A stretch of 64,000 bases of DNA from Chthonomonadales bacterium (GTDB taxonomy: Bacteria > Armatimonadota > Chthonomonadetes > Chthonomonadales > CAJBBX01), in the NCBI GenBank assembly GCA_027459625.1, contig DAIDHP010000005.1, forward strand, positions 1 to 64,000, written 5' to 3'. The notes below the pieces were generated by a model, which was not told where the DNA came from, searched no databases, and saw nothing but the letters and a program-made list of their open reading frames with translations. The translations under genes and the position numbers were made by a program. Numbering within the stretch: the stretch's first letter is position 1; each line of letters begins with the position of its first letter. This document shows, piece after piece, positions 35,265-44,914 of the stretch.

Positions 35265-35301
35265 AATCGGCATCGAATATTAAATATATTCGACGCCGAT
35301 T
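35265..35301 (-). terminator. Hairpin after RHS tip 2
   Basis: AATCGGCATCGAATA (35265-35279) and TATTCGACGCCGATT (35287-35301) pair over 15 bases with one mismatch (wobble in RNA) around a seven-base loop. It begins 12 bases after the stop codon of tip 2. Confidence 0.5.
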
Positions 35302-35313
35302 ATAGAAACATAA

Positions 35314-36101
35314 TTAATAGGCACCCATATTATGCATGGCTCTGCCTAACCAACTAGTTAACGATTGGCCCATCTCAGTTTTAGTTACGAACCAATTACT
35401 CATTTTGTATCCGCAGTAGGCGCCCCCAATGACAGCTGCTGGATATAAAAGGGTGATATCAATGGTTGTGAGGCCAATACCCGTTACAGTGGTAGTGGTT
35501 TCTGTCGATATTGAATAACCACTCATCATTGTAAAGTTATCTCCAGCTTTATAAATACCCCACCATTGAGACAATTGTCCTGGAGTCGTATAAGTTGTTG
35601 TTGATCCTTTACCCAACATTGAAAAGATATATCCCAATGAACCCAATAAGCCGCCACTTTCGGCAACTGGTGTATCATCATGCCCGCTCGGATCCACCCC
35701 GTCTATAGGGTCATCCCCGCAGTACGCATACGCCAGTTGGCTAAGATCGGTGTCCCTGGTCAGGAAGCTTCCGGTTGCAGGGTCGTAATACCTCGCGCCG
35801 ACCTGCATGATCCCCGCGTCCCCGTCGTTGCGGTAGCCCGAGGTGGCTCCGAACTGGTATGGCGATGAGGTTGAATCGCTGGTTGCCACCGTGTTCCCGT
35901 AGCCGTCGTACGTCATTGCGGCGGTCACAACACCCGAGGCGTTAGTGAAGGTTCTCGCGGAGCCGAGAGCGTCGTACTGGAAAAACTCCCCGTTCCTTCG
36001 GATGAGGGAAACTCCGTAAGTGTAGGTTCCAGTGAAATTCCCTCCCTGCTCTTCAAGTATAACCCTTCCGCCGTCGTAGAGGGAGACGGTGGTCACGCCG
36101 C
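35314..36101 (-). pseudogene. Displaced RHS C-terminal module (core end plus tip 2)
   Basis: A 5'-truncated RHS gene. It opens abruptly at about 36101 with GGVTTVSLYDGGRVILEEQGG, nearly identical to the last core repeats of the full RHS gene, and a stop codon lies just upstream. It continues through GARYYDPATGSFLTRD and the DPSG junction (residue 138 counting from GTG 36096). The remaining 122 residues are a new tip unrelated to tip 1, with a hydrophobic glycine-containing segment (LLYPAAVIGGAYCGYKMSNWF). The shared core of about 410 bases would allow the tip to be swapped onto the full gene by homologous recombination. Whether the fragment is translated from GTG 36096 is unclear. Confidence 0.8.
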
Positions 36102-36324
36102 CCAGCCCTATTTACACTTGACATATGGATACTCGAAATGAATACGAAACTCCATTATTTCCAGGTTACAATCATTATTAAGAAATTAATATGATGAGTG
36201 CATTCCATGTTCGGCGGCGAGAAGAGCGTTTTTGTGGGTCCTTTTGATGTCTTCCCTATGGATGCAATTGATTTGGAGCTATGATACCCGGCTATCGTTT
36301 GTATATAAAAAAAAGCGAAAACAT

Positions 36325-36846
36325 TTAATTACATATATCCAATTCTTTTTCTAATGGTAGCCATTTAGATATTTCTGTTTTTATATGATTTATGTATTCT
36401 CTATCTCCAAACAGAGAAAATAATATATTCAATCCATTTGTATATTTTATGCTTAACACATATTGATCATTCAACATATATATTGTCCAATATTCAATAT
36501 CATTATTTTGAAGTTTATTTGTGAATTTATAATATTTCTTAGAGCAATAGCCATCAAATTCCACAAAATTAGTAATTATGTGATTATTTTTAAATATAAT
36601 TGTTTGAGATCGCAATGAAAAAATTAAAACAATATATAATATAATACTAAATGGATTATAGTTAGATTTGATAAATGTTATTAATATGTGACATACTAAA
36701 TAAGCCAATAATGAATTCCTTATAATTGTTAATAATATATATTTCTTCCAAAATTTATAAAACTCTGATGATGGATTCTTAATAACCATCTTTTGTTCAT
36801 TATGATAATATTCAATATAGGTATGCTGAGATTTAAACATAAGCAA
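36325..36846 (-). CDS. Two-helix membrane protein, candidate immunity protein for RHS tip 1
   Basis: A 173-residue AT-rich gene product with two membrane helices (ILLTIIRNSLLAYLVCHILI and FSIILYIVLIFSL). A C-terminal soluble part of about 100 residues follows, rich in Tyr, Asn and Ile and strand-like, resembling in layout the two-helix plus beta-domain membrane proteins of the bacterial PH type; that resemblance is loose. It lies 135 bases downstream of the full-length RHS gene, after a strong hairpin. By the usual order of polymorphic toxin loci it is the immunity gene for the active tip. Confidence 0.6.
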   Translation of the reverse strand: MLMFKSQHTYIEYYHNEQKMVIKNPSSEFYKFWKKYILLTIIRNSLLAYLVCHILITFIKSNYNPFSIILYIVLIFSLRSQTIIFKNNHIITNFVEFDGYCSKKYYKFTNKLQNNDIEYWTIYMLNDQYVLSIKYTNGLNILFSLFGDREYINHIKTEISKWLPLEKELDICN

Positions 36847-36887
36847 TTGGAAATTAATTATAGATGCAATTTGTTGATGATCGAAAA

Positions 36888-36933
36888 TTTATATATGGGA
36901 TAAAAAAATTCCTATTTCTATCCCATATATAAA
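36888..36933 (-). terminator. Hairpin between RHS tip 1 and its immunity candidate
   Basis: TTTATATATGGGATA (36888-36902) and TATCCCATATATAAA (36919-36933) are perfect 15-base arms with a 16-base loop. It lies 48 bases after the RHS stop codon and about 40 before the next start, so it could attenuate read-through or protect the transcript end. Confidence 0.6.
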
Positions 36934-36981
36934 GATAAATAATAAAAAATATTTATTTATGATTAAATGTTAAAATTCATA

Positions 36982-39900
36982 TTACCAGCGTCGCCACCAT
37001 TTCGAAAGGTAGCCAACACCATCGCCAATAACATCATGCAATTTCCCTATGCTAAGATTATCACCGATATTATGTAAAATCAATGATCTCATTGCTTGGG
37101 AAAAACCATATTCAGGTGTTTTACCTAATAAACCTCCTTCACCGAACAAATATCCTACAGTTGCAGCAGTAAAGCCATCGCCAATTGATTCCAATTGACC
37201 ATCACCTTCATATCGATCCCAAAAATACGTTGCAACTCCAGACCCTAATGCAGCTCCTAATGGATCACATCCTGTTAACCAAAATCCAATAAACGCACCA
37301 GCAGCAGGTATGATTATATTCATGGGATCATATCCTGAAGGATCCAACATATTAATCGGATTATTTGCGCAGTATATATATGCTAATTGGTTGAGGTTTA
37401 TGTCAAGTGTAAGAAAGCTTCCGGTAACCGGGTCGTAATACCTTGCGCCGACCTGCATGATCCCCACGTCCCCGTCGCAGCGGTAGCCTGACGTGGCTCC
37501 GAATTGGTAGGGGGAGGAGGTGGATCCCAATGTTGCGACGGTGTTCCCGAAGCCATCGTAAGTGGCGACTGCGGTCACAACGCCGGAGGCGTTCGTGAAG
37601 GTTCTCGCGGAGCCGAGACCGTCGTACTGGAAAAAATCCCCGTTCCTTCGGATGAGGGAAACTCCGTAAGTGTAGGTTCCGGTGAACATGCCGCCCTGCT
37701 CTTCAAGAATAACCCTGCCGCCGTCGTAGAGGGAGACGGTGGTCACCCCGCCCGCCGTGCGGCTTACCCTTCTTCCGAGGGCGTCGTAGGCGTAACCGAC
37801 AACGGACGTTCCGGTGGTTATCGACACAAGCTGGTTGTCGTAATCATACCCGAATGCCGTCGTCACCCCGTTGATCGTCTCCGAAATCCTGTCCCCGTCT
37901 GCGTCGTAAGTGTAACCGTTGTTTCCGGCGGAGAGAAGTTCGTCATCGCTGTCGTAATTATACGTTATCAGGTTACCGTTCAGCGTCTCGCTTAATCGGT
38001 TGCCCATCGCGTCGTAAGAGAAGCTCTCCGAGTAGGCGTTGGTCCCGGTTCGAACCTCCTGCGTCAACTCGTTCATCGCGTCGTAGGCGTAGGATACGAC
38101 GCTTCCGTCGGCCTCCGTAACTCCGGTGCGCATCTCGTCCGCGTTGTAGGCGTATGCGAACGAACTGAGAACCGTTCCCCCGGGCGACTTGTTCGCGACG
38201 CTCGTCAGTTCGCCGTCGGAGTTGTACGCGTTCGTAACCGCGCAGCCGTTGGGAAGGGTCTCGCCGGTTACGTGTCCGTCGCCGTCATACGAGTAGGTCG
38301 TCGATCCTGCGTTATCGGTCACTTCGCTGATCGCGTTCCGAGGCGTGTAGGAGTAGGAGATCACCCTTCCGCTCTGGTCCGTCTCGGAGGAGAGCAGACC
38401 GATCTGACCCGCACCGTCGTATGCGTAACTGATTGTCGAACCGTTCTTGCTCTCGTTCGTCATCCGGTTGTCCGCGTCGTAGGCTCTGGTCGTGGTTCCG
38501 GTTCCGTCCGCGAAGCCGGTCAGGTTGGAGTCCGCGTCGTAGGAAAAAGTGTGCGCGCTTCCGTCGGGGTAGTTGGCGGCGGTCACGCGCTCCCAGTTGT
38601 CAAGGGTGTATGTTACGAGGTTGCCCATGGCGTCGGTTTTGGACGTTCTCGTCCCCATCGCGTCGTACTGGAATCCCGTCATATTCCCCAGCGGGGTGGT
38701 GACGCTCGCGAGGTCCCCGTTGGCGTCGTAAGCGAAGCTGGTGTTGTGATTGTTCGCGTCCGTGCGAAGCGTCAGCTCGCCGTAACCGTTGTAGGTGGCG
38801 GTGGAGGAGGAGAGAACCGTCCCCGCCGAGTTCTCCTTTTGAATCTCGATCAGGTTGTCATGGGTGTCGTACGTGTTGACCGTCTTGTTCCCCATGGGGT
38901 CCGTCACCGTCAGAACCTTGTTGTGCGAGTTGTAGGTGTACGCGGTCGTCTCGCCGAGAGGGGTCTTCACGGTCAGGACGTTTCCGTTTCCGTCGTATGT
39001 GTAACTCGTCGCGTACCCGTTCGCGTCCGTCACGGATGTTTTGTTGTTATTGACGTCCCAGGCGTACGTTGTCGTGTACCCCGCAGCGTCAAGAATGGTA
39101 ATCGTTCTTCCGTTGCCGTCGTAAGTGTATGTCACGGCGTTGTTGTTCGGGTCGGTTACGGTTGTCGTCACCGGGTTGGTCGCGTAAGCGTAACTTGTCT
39201 TGTGTCCCATCGGGTCCGTTTCGCTCACGCACGCGTCCGCGCTCACAGGATACTGACTGTTGGTATTATACGCGTAATCGCTCGTCTCGCCTCGCGGATC
39301 CGTGAAGCTTGTGATGTCGTTGGTGGAGTTGTAGGTGAAACTCTCCGTGTCATACGCGCCGGACAGCGGGGGCAATGTCACGGTGGAGAGTTGCCCCGAG
39401 CCGTTGTAACCGAACGTCCAGGATCTCCCCAGGGGGTCCGTTACGCTCGTAAGTTTGTTTGACGCGTTGTAGCCGAACGTTAGCTCCCTGCCGGTCGGAT
39501 CGGTGACCAGGGTCGGGAGATTGTTCGCGTTTCGCGTGATCGTGATCGCGTTGCCGTTTTCGTCGCTGATTGACGTGCAGTAGCCCGTTCCGTTAATTGC
39601 GCTTGACGAGGAAAACCGATATGTGATCTGATTCCTGGTCGTAAGCGTGAAATAACCGTTTGCATTGTAAACGAGCGTGTCGTGGATTCCCGCAGGCGGA
39701 ACGTACGCTCCGTTGGAAAGGGTGAAAGCGTAGCCCTGATCGTCGCCCCAGTGAACGGAGGCGTTTCCGGAGCCGTCGGTAATGACGCAAATGTCATAGG
39801 TTCCCGACCACTTCGGCCCCAGTTCCGCGTTCGTGCCGCTCAGACTGCTGTGACAAATCGTGAAATCCACAGGCATCCCGCCCCTGGCGGTCCAGGAGAC

Positions 39901-40155
39901 TATCGGGATTTTCGTGCACTTGTTCCCCGTGCCTGTGTTCACGTCGGAAACGACGGTTTGCCAGTTGTATCCAGGTCCGCATACGGGACTCACCGTGTAG
40001 GGCGGAGGTCCTGAATATTTAATCATTGGTCCAAGGCTGGAAATGTTTGTTACCGCCGCGCTCGCGCTTACACCATGAACGAGACATGGCAAGGCAGCGA
40101 AGCAAAGCGTTATCGTTAATTTGATGAGTTTGAAGCATTCCTGAAATCGTGACAT
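36982..40155 (-). CDS. Full-length RHS/YD-repeat polymorphic toxin
   Basis: A 1057-residue exported RHS-type protein. Residues 1-34 are a signal peptide (LTITLCFAALPCLVHGVSASA). A DUF6531-like start follows (ARGGMPVDFTICHSS), then some twenty-five YD repeats of the form GRELTFGYNASNKLTSVTDPLG up to about 890. These build the hollow RHS shell. The core closes with GARYYDPVTGSFLTLD and DPSG at 938-941. The last 116 residues are a variable tip: glycine-rich and hydrophobic (NIIIPAAGAFIGFWLTGC, GAALGSGVATYFW), suggesting a membrane-acting effector and not a nuclease. Its size, signal peptide and lack of VgrG or PAAR partners point to a WapA-like, Sec-exported form. The core is GC-rich while the tip is AT-rich. 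Confidence 0.88.
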   Translation of the reverse strand: MSRFQECFKLIKLTITLCFAALPCLVHGVSASAAVTNISSLGPMIKYSGPPPYTVSPVCGPGYNWQTVVSDVNTGTGNKCTKIPIVSWTARGGMPVDFTICHSSLSGTNAELGPKWSGTYDICVITDGSGNASVHWGDDQGYAFTLSNGAYVPPAGIHDTLVYNANGYFTLTTRNQITYRFSSSSAINGTGYCTSISDENGNAITITRNANNLPTLVTDPTGRELTFGYNASNKLTSVTDPLGRSWTFGYNGSGQLSTVTLPPLSGAYDTESFTYNSTNDITSFTDPRGETSDYAYNTNSQYPVSADACVSETDPMGHKTSYAYATNPVTTTVTDPNNNAVTYTYDGNGRTITILDAAGYTTTYAWDVNNNKTSVTDANGYATSYTYDGNGNVLTVKTPLGETTAYTYNSHNKVLTVTDPMGNKTVNTYDTHDNLIEIQKENSAGTVLSSSTATYNGYGELTLRTDANNHNTSFAYDANGDLASVTTPLGNMTGFQYDAMGTRTSKTDAMGNLVTYTLDNWERVTAANYPDGSAHTFSYDADSNLTGFADGTGTTTRAYDADNRMTNESKNGSTISYAYDGAGQIGLLSSETDQSGRVISYSYTPRNAISEVTDNAGSTTYSYDGDGHVTGETLPNGCAVTNAYNSDGELTSVANKSPGGTVLSSFAYAYNADEMRTGVTEADGSVVSYAYDAMNELTQEVRTGTNAYSESFSYDAMGNRLSETLNGNLITYNYDSDDELLSAGNNGYTYDADGDRISETINGVTTAFGYDYDNQLVSITTGTSVVGYAYDALGRRVSRTAGGVTTVSLYDGGRVILEEQGGMFTGTYTYGVSLIRRNGDFFQYDGLGSARTFTNASGVVTAVATYDGFGNTVATLGSTSSPYQFGATSGYRCDGDVGIMQVGARYYDPVTGSFLTLDINLNQLAYIYCANNPINMLDPSGYDPMNIIIPAAGAFIGFWLTGCDPLGAALGSGVATYFWDRYEGDGQLESIGDGFTAATVGYLFGEGGLLGKTPEYGFSQAMRSLILHNIGDNLSIGKLHDVIGDGVGYLSKWWRRW

Positions 40156-40826
40156 TAACTGATCCTTTCGCCGTTCAAATCTCTTGCTTTTAACATGTTT
40201 GGGATTAAGGAATGGAACTTGGTATTACGAAAGGGCGCCGTTAGTCCTCCATGACGATGGCCATGGGGGAGCGATGTCAGGATTGGAGGCGGTCGGGATA
40301 AGCGGGGCGGGCGCAACGCGCGTCCCCCCCCCCCCGCGGTAATTAAAGAAGGGGATCACCGTATGCGAGAGATGTAATTTCCTTGCAAGCATATTCGTGT
40401 TCCTCCGGTTGGGTCGCATAGGTAACACGCGGTGCAAAAAAGGATTACATAAGGTGAATGAAACTCCTCCGCCCGTGCGTCCGGGGATGGTTCGCGCTCA
40501 TCCCTCGCGGCGGATTTTTAATGTCTGCGATAGAATAACACTTTTGATTGAGGTTGTCAATGGGTTTTATGAAAATGTTGAGAAATATTTAATCATATAA
40601 AAAGAGATTCCATTGAAGTAAATGCAAAATTTAGAAAATGAGGATATTCAAAATCTTTCTACATCAGTTGAAACATCTGTAAAACGATTAATGCACTTAC
40701 CTGCATTTACACATAGAACTTTTGTTCACGCATAATTCGTGCCGAGAATATCATTTAATATATAAAAAGAAGTGAATAATTCTTGGCGTATATATGTCAT
40801 GTATTATGAAATAATCAGCCATCTCC
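40156..40826. other. Upstream region of the RHS gene, with C12 tract
   Basis: About 670 bases. A run of twelve C (40324-40335 on the plus strand; G on the RHS-coding strand) lies 170 bases upstream of the RHS start, a possible slippage site in its promoter or leader. From 40500 on the sequence is AT-rich. A 37-codon open frame at 40622-40735 (MQNLENEDIQ...) lacks a ribosome binding site and is not called as a gene. No promoter could be placed firmly. Confidence 0.4.
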
Positions 40827-43568
40827 TCAAATATTCCTATAACACCGCTTGGGATTGGTTTTTCGAAGCCATGTGCGGTCCAAAGGTTTCACACCTTTTG
40901 TGACGGCCTCCCTCCCCTCCGGAGTGGCTAAATACTCCTCCATCTTCTCCTTGTAGAAGAGTAATTCCTTCTCCTGGGTCTCCGTCACGAAGCCGTCGCA
41001 TTGGAAATCCTCCCACAATATCCCGGGAATCCCGCCCTCTTCAATCATCGCCTGGAACCAGGGGAAGACCGGCGTAAGCACATGCATCATCGCCCCCTTC
41101 GCGGGACCGTTTACGTTGTAGGTCGTTTCGTAGTCGGTGCCATATTTCGAGTTTACAGCGATATCCCGCATATTATCAAACTGCGGTAACCAGGCGGGGA
41201 CGATCCCCCCTCGCACCCCCAAGCTCGTGATGCGCCGCAACTCCTCGGGCGAATAAGGCAGCGTGGTGTAATCGGAATGATAGGCGAGAACCTTTGATGG
41301 AATCATCTGATCAGCGGTCGCCGCCACTCGTCGTTGGCTGTAAAAGATGTGACGATAATGGGGATTCGTCTCCGAAGGTTTCACCTCCTCGATGATCGCG
41401 TTCCCCCCTTCCGTTCGCAAGAGCATCCTCGCCTGAGGAACGTTTCGATGTATCAGAGAGAGGCTGTCCCTGTAATTCCGGATTCTCAGATCGACTCTCC
41501 ATTCGTCAAAATCCGCTATCGCCTTGTCCCAATCGTGAAAGACCTTCGCAGGGTTCGTATACTCCCAGTGGTGACCGAAGATATTCACCACGCCGTCCGC
41601 CTCCGGATCAATAACATCAAAGGAGGTGTAATTGGACCCCCAAGCTGAGTTTAGCCTTCCTATCTCTCCGTATTTATCTCGCAACCAGGATCGAAAAGCC
41701 TGCTTGGAAAGCTCGCCGATGGGGAATCGGATATTCTCATCCTGACGCATCCAGCCGCGAGTGTCCTCAGTGCTGAACGGCAGAACGCCCGCCTCGAACT
41801 GTGCGCATGCGTCGCCCCACCGCTTGAACTGATACATCCAGAGGGCGACGTTCGCCTTCGCGATGTTGGGGTCGGACTGGCTGACGGCGACGTAGCCATC
41901 GCTTGGAAAGGTGTTGAGCGGAGTGGGATCTCCGGTCAATTCGTGGTAGATGTCGGCTACGCTGCTACGATCGAACGGATACGATCCCCACGCCTCGAAC
42001 TTCATGCCCATCTTTCGCGCCACATCCAGCGAGTATTTCATGGCGTCGCCGTTGTAGTTGAACTCGGGATTGTGGAAATCGTCGTAGAGCCAGGGCATGG
42101 CGGTGGTGGCGCAGACGTTCACGCCGCACTCCATCATCCGGCGGATATCCTCCTTAATGTATTGCTCGGGCCACGGGCTGACCTGAACGTTTCCGCGCAT
42201 GTCGCTCATAAGCTGCGAATAGACCACGGGTATGCGCTTGCCATCCTTGACGAGGCAGTTACCCGGATGAAGTTTCGGATGCAGTTTGATGGAGGAGTTA
42301 TCCACTTCTATCGGGGTTGCGAGGGTCTTGCAGCGGACGGGGTTCACGTCGATCAATTTGACCGTGATATCCTTCGTCCATGGCGCCACCTGCAGATAGA
42401 GGGTTCCGGATAGTGAGTTGCCCGACTCGGGAGCCTTTTGCCAGCAGTCGAAGGAGGTCATGAACTCCTCGAAGGTATGGATGTAGCGGGTTAGTTTGTC
42501 CTCCTGACCACCGTTTGTCATCGTTACCCTGATCGGCTCCACCGGAGCATTCTCAGGATTTTGCGCAACGGTTATAGGCATCTCCGCCTGATACATCCAC
42601 GCCCCGTCCCACATGTTCAGCCAGTCGTTCCAATCCCTGTAATAGCGATAGTAGGCTCTAAAATCAATTCGATATTCTCCCGGTTCAATGCGGAAGGAGT
42701 TCATATTTCCCTGCGCTGTGAAGTTGATCCAGAAGTCATGTAATTCACCGGGATAGAAATAATGGCGGTCTCGGATGTACAGATTGTAGGGGTAGCTGTG
42801 AAACTTATATTCGCCCGTTGCGTCTTTTACGTAAAGCGCTGGGTAGAGCGCCCATCCCCCCAAGCCTTCGGGAGCGAGGATGGTGTCGCCGGCGTTCGTC
42901 ACGCGGAATTTGAACCAGATAATATCCCCGCTCTCCGCCACTCCGGAACGAACCATTGGCTTGCGGGTGAACGCGGGATAAACGCCGGGATGATCGGACA
43001 TATTCGGCTTGATGTTCTGTTTCGCCCCGGGATTGACATGCGCGGTGATGGAGCCGAGATACTCCACCTTTAGGTCAAGCTTTCCGGGCAGAGCGAGGTC
43101 GAAAAGATTTCTTCCCTTCCCGCGCGATGGTTCCTCAAACGCCGTCGCCTCCACCGCCAGGGGGAACGGTCGTTCACCAGTCCAACGCACCTTGTATGGG
43201 ATGGGAATGACATCGTATCCCACTGCATTGACCGGGACGAGATAGGTGAGGGTGCAGTTATCGAGGCGGATGGTCTTGCGCTCCTTGGGGGCGTTGGCGT
43301 AGCGCAAAAGACGTTCGGAATCGTTCGCCATCCTATAGAGCGGGTTATATATGAGCCCGCCGTCGGCGTGAATCGGATAGGAGTGGATCGGGGATGGCGG
43401 GGGTACGCTCGTAAAACTACCGTGCGCTGGAATGGAATTCCGATTCATTGACGGGGATGTTGTCGCCTCCGCGTGACCGTTTCCTCCCATGAGGGCTACT
43501 CCGCCTCCCGCCGCGACAATCCTCAAGAATTTGCGTCTCGTTAGCGGCTTTCCGTTTGTATTAACCAA
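40827..43568 (-). CDS. Tat-exported beta-galactosidase-like glycoside hydrolase
   Basis: A 913-residue protein. TTG 43568 is the likely start, as AAAGGAG lies seven bases upstream. The N-terminus has a Tat signal: LTRRKFLRIVAAGGGVALMGG. About 60-340 is an all-beta region. About 440-860 is GH42-like: ERMPVVYSQL-type entry, MMECGVNVCATTAMPWLYDD, FRSWLRDKYGEIGRLNSAWGSNY (the typical GH42 helix), FDEWRVDLRIRNYRD, and a late GIPGILWEDFQCDGF strand. The last could supply a catalytic Glu. Such proteins occur widely in Armatimonadota and Planctomycetota; the substrate is unknown. It stands alone between the RHS gene and the REP field and reads leftward toward the RHS gene. Confidence 0.68.
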   Translation of the reverse strand: MVNTNGKPLTRRKFLRIVAAGGGVALMGGNGHAEATTSPSMNRNSIPAHGSFTSVPPPSPIHSYPIHADGGLIYNPLYRMANDSERLLRYANAPKERKTIRLDNCTLTYLVPVNAVGYDVIPIPYKVRWTGERPFPLAVEATAFEEPSRGKGRNLFDLALPGKLDLKVEYLGSITAHVNPGAKQNIKPNMSDHPGVYPAFTRKPMVRSGVAESGDIIWFKFRVTNAGDTILAPEGLGGWALYPALYVKDATGEYKFHSYPYNLYIRDRHYFYPGELHDFWINFTAQGNMNSFRIEPGEYRIDFRAYYRYYRDWNDWLNMWDGAWMYQAEMPITVAQNPENAPVEPIRVTMTNGGQEDKLTRYIHTFEEFMTSFDCWQKAPESGNSLSGTLYLQVAPWTKDITVKLIDVNPVRCKTLATPIEVDNSSIKLHPKLHPGNCLVKDGKRIPVVYSQLMSDMRGNVQVSPWPEQYIKEDIRRMMECGVNVCATTAMPWLYDDFHNPEFNYNGDAMKYSLDVARKMGMKFEAWGSYPFDRSSVADIYHELTGDPTPLNTFPSDGYVAVSQSDPNIAKANVALWMYQFKRWGDACAQFEAGVLPFSTEDTRGWMRQDENIRFPIGELSKQAFRSWLRDKYGEIGRLNSAWGSNYTSFDVIDPEADGVVNIFGHHWEYTNPAKVFHDWDKAIADFDEWRVDLRIRNYRDSLSLIHRNVPQARMLLRTEGGNAIIEEVKPSETNPHYRHIFYSQRRVAATADQMIPSKVLAYHSDYTTLPYSPEELRRITSLGVRGGIVPAWLPQFDNMRDIAVNSKYGTDYETTYNVNGPAKGAMMHVLTPVFPWFQAMIEEGGIPGILWEDFQCDGFVTETQEKELLFYKEKMEEYLATPEGREAVTKGVKPLDRTWLRKTNPKRCYRNI

Positions 43569-43793
43569 CCTATCGCTCCTTTGTAGGAATATCCGCGATG
43601 GAGTGTCCTTTACAGCCGGAAATTCCCCATAACATTAACACATAATACCTGATACGGATTTGAGGCGTACGGGAAATACAATTTTATGTTTTGATGAAAA
43701 TGCATACAGTTTATGAGTATCGCCATTCCCCCCAAAATATGAATACATGTCCCACCGCATTCCCGCATGGCTTTCGTATTTTGCACAGCCCAT

Positions 43794-44080
43794 ATCACAC
43801 CGCACGATGTTCCGCCGCATTTGTAGGGGCGATCCCTTGTGGTCGCCCGCAATCCCGGTAACCGAAACAACCATCATATCCCGCACAACGCAGGGTTTGC
43901 GGCATATTCAAAAAACGGGAAATTAAACATATACCGATAAACAAACGATTTCGCCAACCGATCACACCGCACAATGTTCCGCCGCATTTGTAGGGGCGAT
44001 CCCTTGTGGTCGCCCGCAATCCCGGCAAACGAAACAACCATCGAATCACGCGTCATACCCGGTTTGCGCGGCATTCAAAA
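43794..44080. repeat. Tandem pair of 120-base REP-containing units
   Basis: 43794-43913 and 43961-44080 are near-identical direct repeats with a 167-base period. Each contains the palindromic REP core GGGGCGATCCCTTGTGG followed by TCGCCCGC (cores at about 43825 and 43992). Similar but more degenerate copies lie to the right of the transposase gene. The interval 43569-43793 shows no gene. Confidence 0.8.
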
Positions 44081-44134
44081 CGGATAACGACATCCCGCGC
44101 CGCAACACAAACAATTTCGGGTGCACGCAGCATT

Positions 44135-44157
44135 GCGGGCGACCACAAAGGTCGCCT
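44135..44157. repeat. REP palindrome, inverted orientation
   Basis: GCGGGCGACCACAAAGG followed by TCGCCT is the reverse complement of the REP core with minor changes. It lies 120 bases before the RAYT gene and faces the forward copies to its left, as in paired REP (BIME-like) arrays. Confidence 0.75.
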
Positions 44158-44278
44158 AGATATTTCAAAATCGTTAATCGAGTTAATGCGAATGCGTTTA
44201 ATATGCGCACTGGCTATTAAAAATTGGCGGAGACGTATTTTTATATGTGAATTTGAATGCGACGGGAGGCAAATAAAC

Positions 44279-44776
44279 ATGGAGAGCGAAAGAACCAGCA
44301 GACGCTCCATTCGGTTGACTGAATATGATTATTCCTTGGCTGGGATGTATTTCGTAACCGTGGTCGCCCAATTAAAACTATGCTTGTTTGGTCATGTTAC
44401 AAATGAGAAGATGGTACTGAATGACGCAGGCAACATGATCATGAATTCATTGCTGGAAATTCCTAACAGGTACCCATACGTAGTCTGTGATGTGTTTATA
44501 GTGATGCCCAATCATCTACACGGCATTCTTTGTTTTGAAAACGAATATCCGGAAAAGCCATTAAGCCTGGTAATTGGATCGTTCAAATCCTTGACGACAG
44601 TATCATACATCCATGGGGTTGAACAATATAAATGGGATGTATTTCAGAAGCGTCTCTGGCAACGAAATTATTATGAACACATCATCCGTAACGAGGAATC
44701 ACTAAACAATATTCGCGATTATATCTTATACAACCCCACCCATTGGAACACCGATACTGATAATCCACTCCTGTAG
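44279..44776 (+). CDS. REP-associated tyrosine transposase (RAYT, Y1/HUH family)
   Basis: A 165-residue Y1-type HUH nuclease related to IS200/IS605 transposases. ATG 44279 is fixed by GGGAGGC upstream. VFIVMPNHLHGI near 72-83 holds the HxH metal site (His79, His81), and LWQRNYYEHIIRNEE near 127-140 carries the catalytic tyrosine (Tyr131 or Tyr132). It opens YSLAGMYFVTVVAQ, as usual for RAYTs. The gene is embedded in REP palindromes, and its TAG stop lies inside a REP copy (44772-44808). RAYTs bind and cut REP hairpins as single strands and are thought to spread them. The gene looks intact, so the element may be active. Confidence 0.85.
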   Translation: MESERTSRRSIRLTEYDYSLAGMYFVTVVAQLKLCLFGHVTNEKMVLNDAGNMIMNSLLEIPNRYPYVVCDVFIVMPNHLHGILCFENEYPEKPLSLVIGSFKSLTTVSYIHGVEQYKWDVFQKRLWQRNYYEHIIRNEESLNNIRDYILYNPTHWNTDTDNPLL

Positions 44777-44808
44777 GGGCGATCCCTTGTGGTCGCCCGC
44801 AAGCCCGG
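44772..44808. repeat. REP palindrome overlapping the RAYT stop codon
   Basis: TGTAGGGGCGATCCCTTGTG followed by GTCGCCCGCAAGCCCGG. The first bases supply the TAG stop of the transposase gene. Confidence 0.85.
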
Positions 44809-44914
44809 CGAATAAAACAGCCATCGAATCACGCACCACATCCGCATAGCCACGCATCCAAAACCGGAAACGGCGCACCTGCCGTTAAACTAACAATTTC
44901 GGAAACCGATACCC

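Noticed and set aside
37995-38060. tRNA-like GGTTCGAA match
   Set aside because: It lies within RHS repeat codons, and no cloverleaf can be formed around it.
38272-39462. Long open frame (396 codons) on the plus strand opposite the RHS gene
   Set aside because: It is antisense to the YD repeats. Its Val/Arg/Gly-rich sequence is the mirror of the repeated codons, it has no ribosome binding site and no known motif.
40622-40735. 37-codon open frame in the RHS upstream region
   Set aside because: It is too short, lacks a ribosome binding site and lies in AT-rich DNA where such frames arise by chance.
43610-44080. Overlapping open frames reading TTRDRPYKCGG-like peptides
   Set aside because: These are translations of the REP units; the same peptide recurs only because the DNA repeat recurs.
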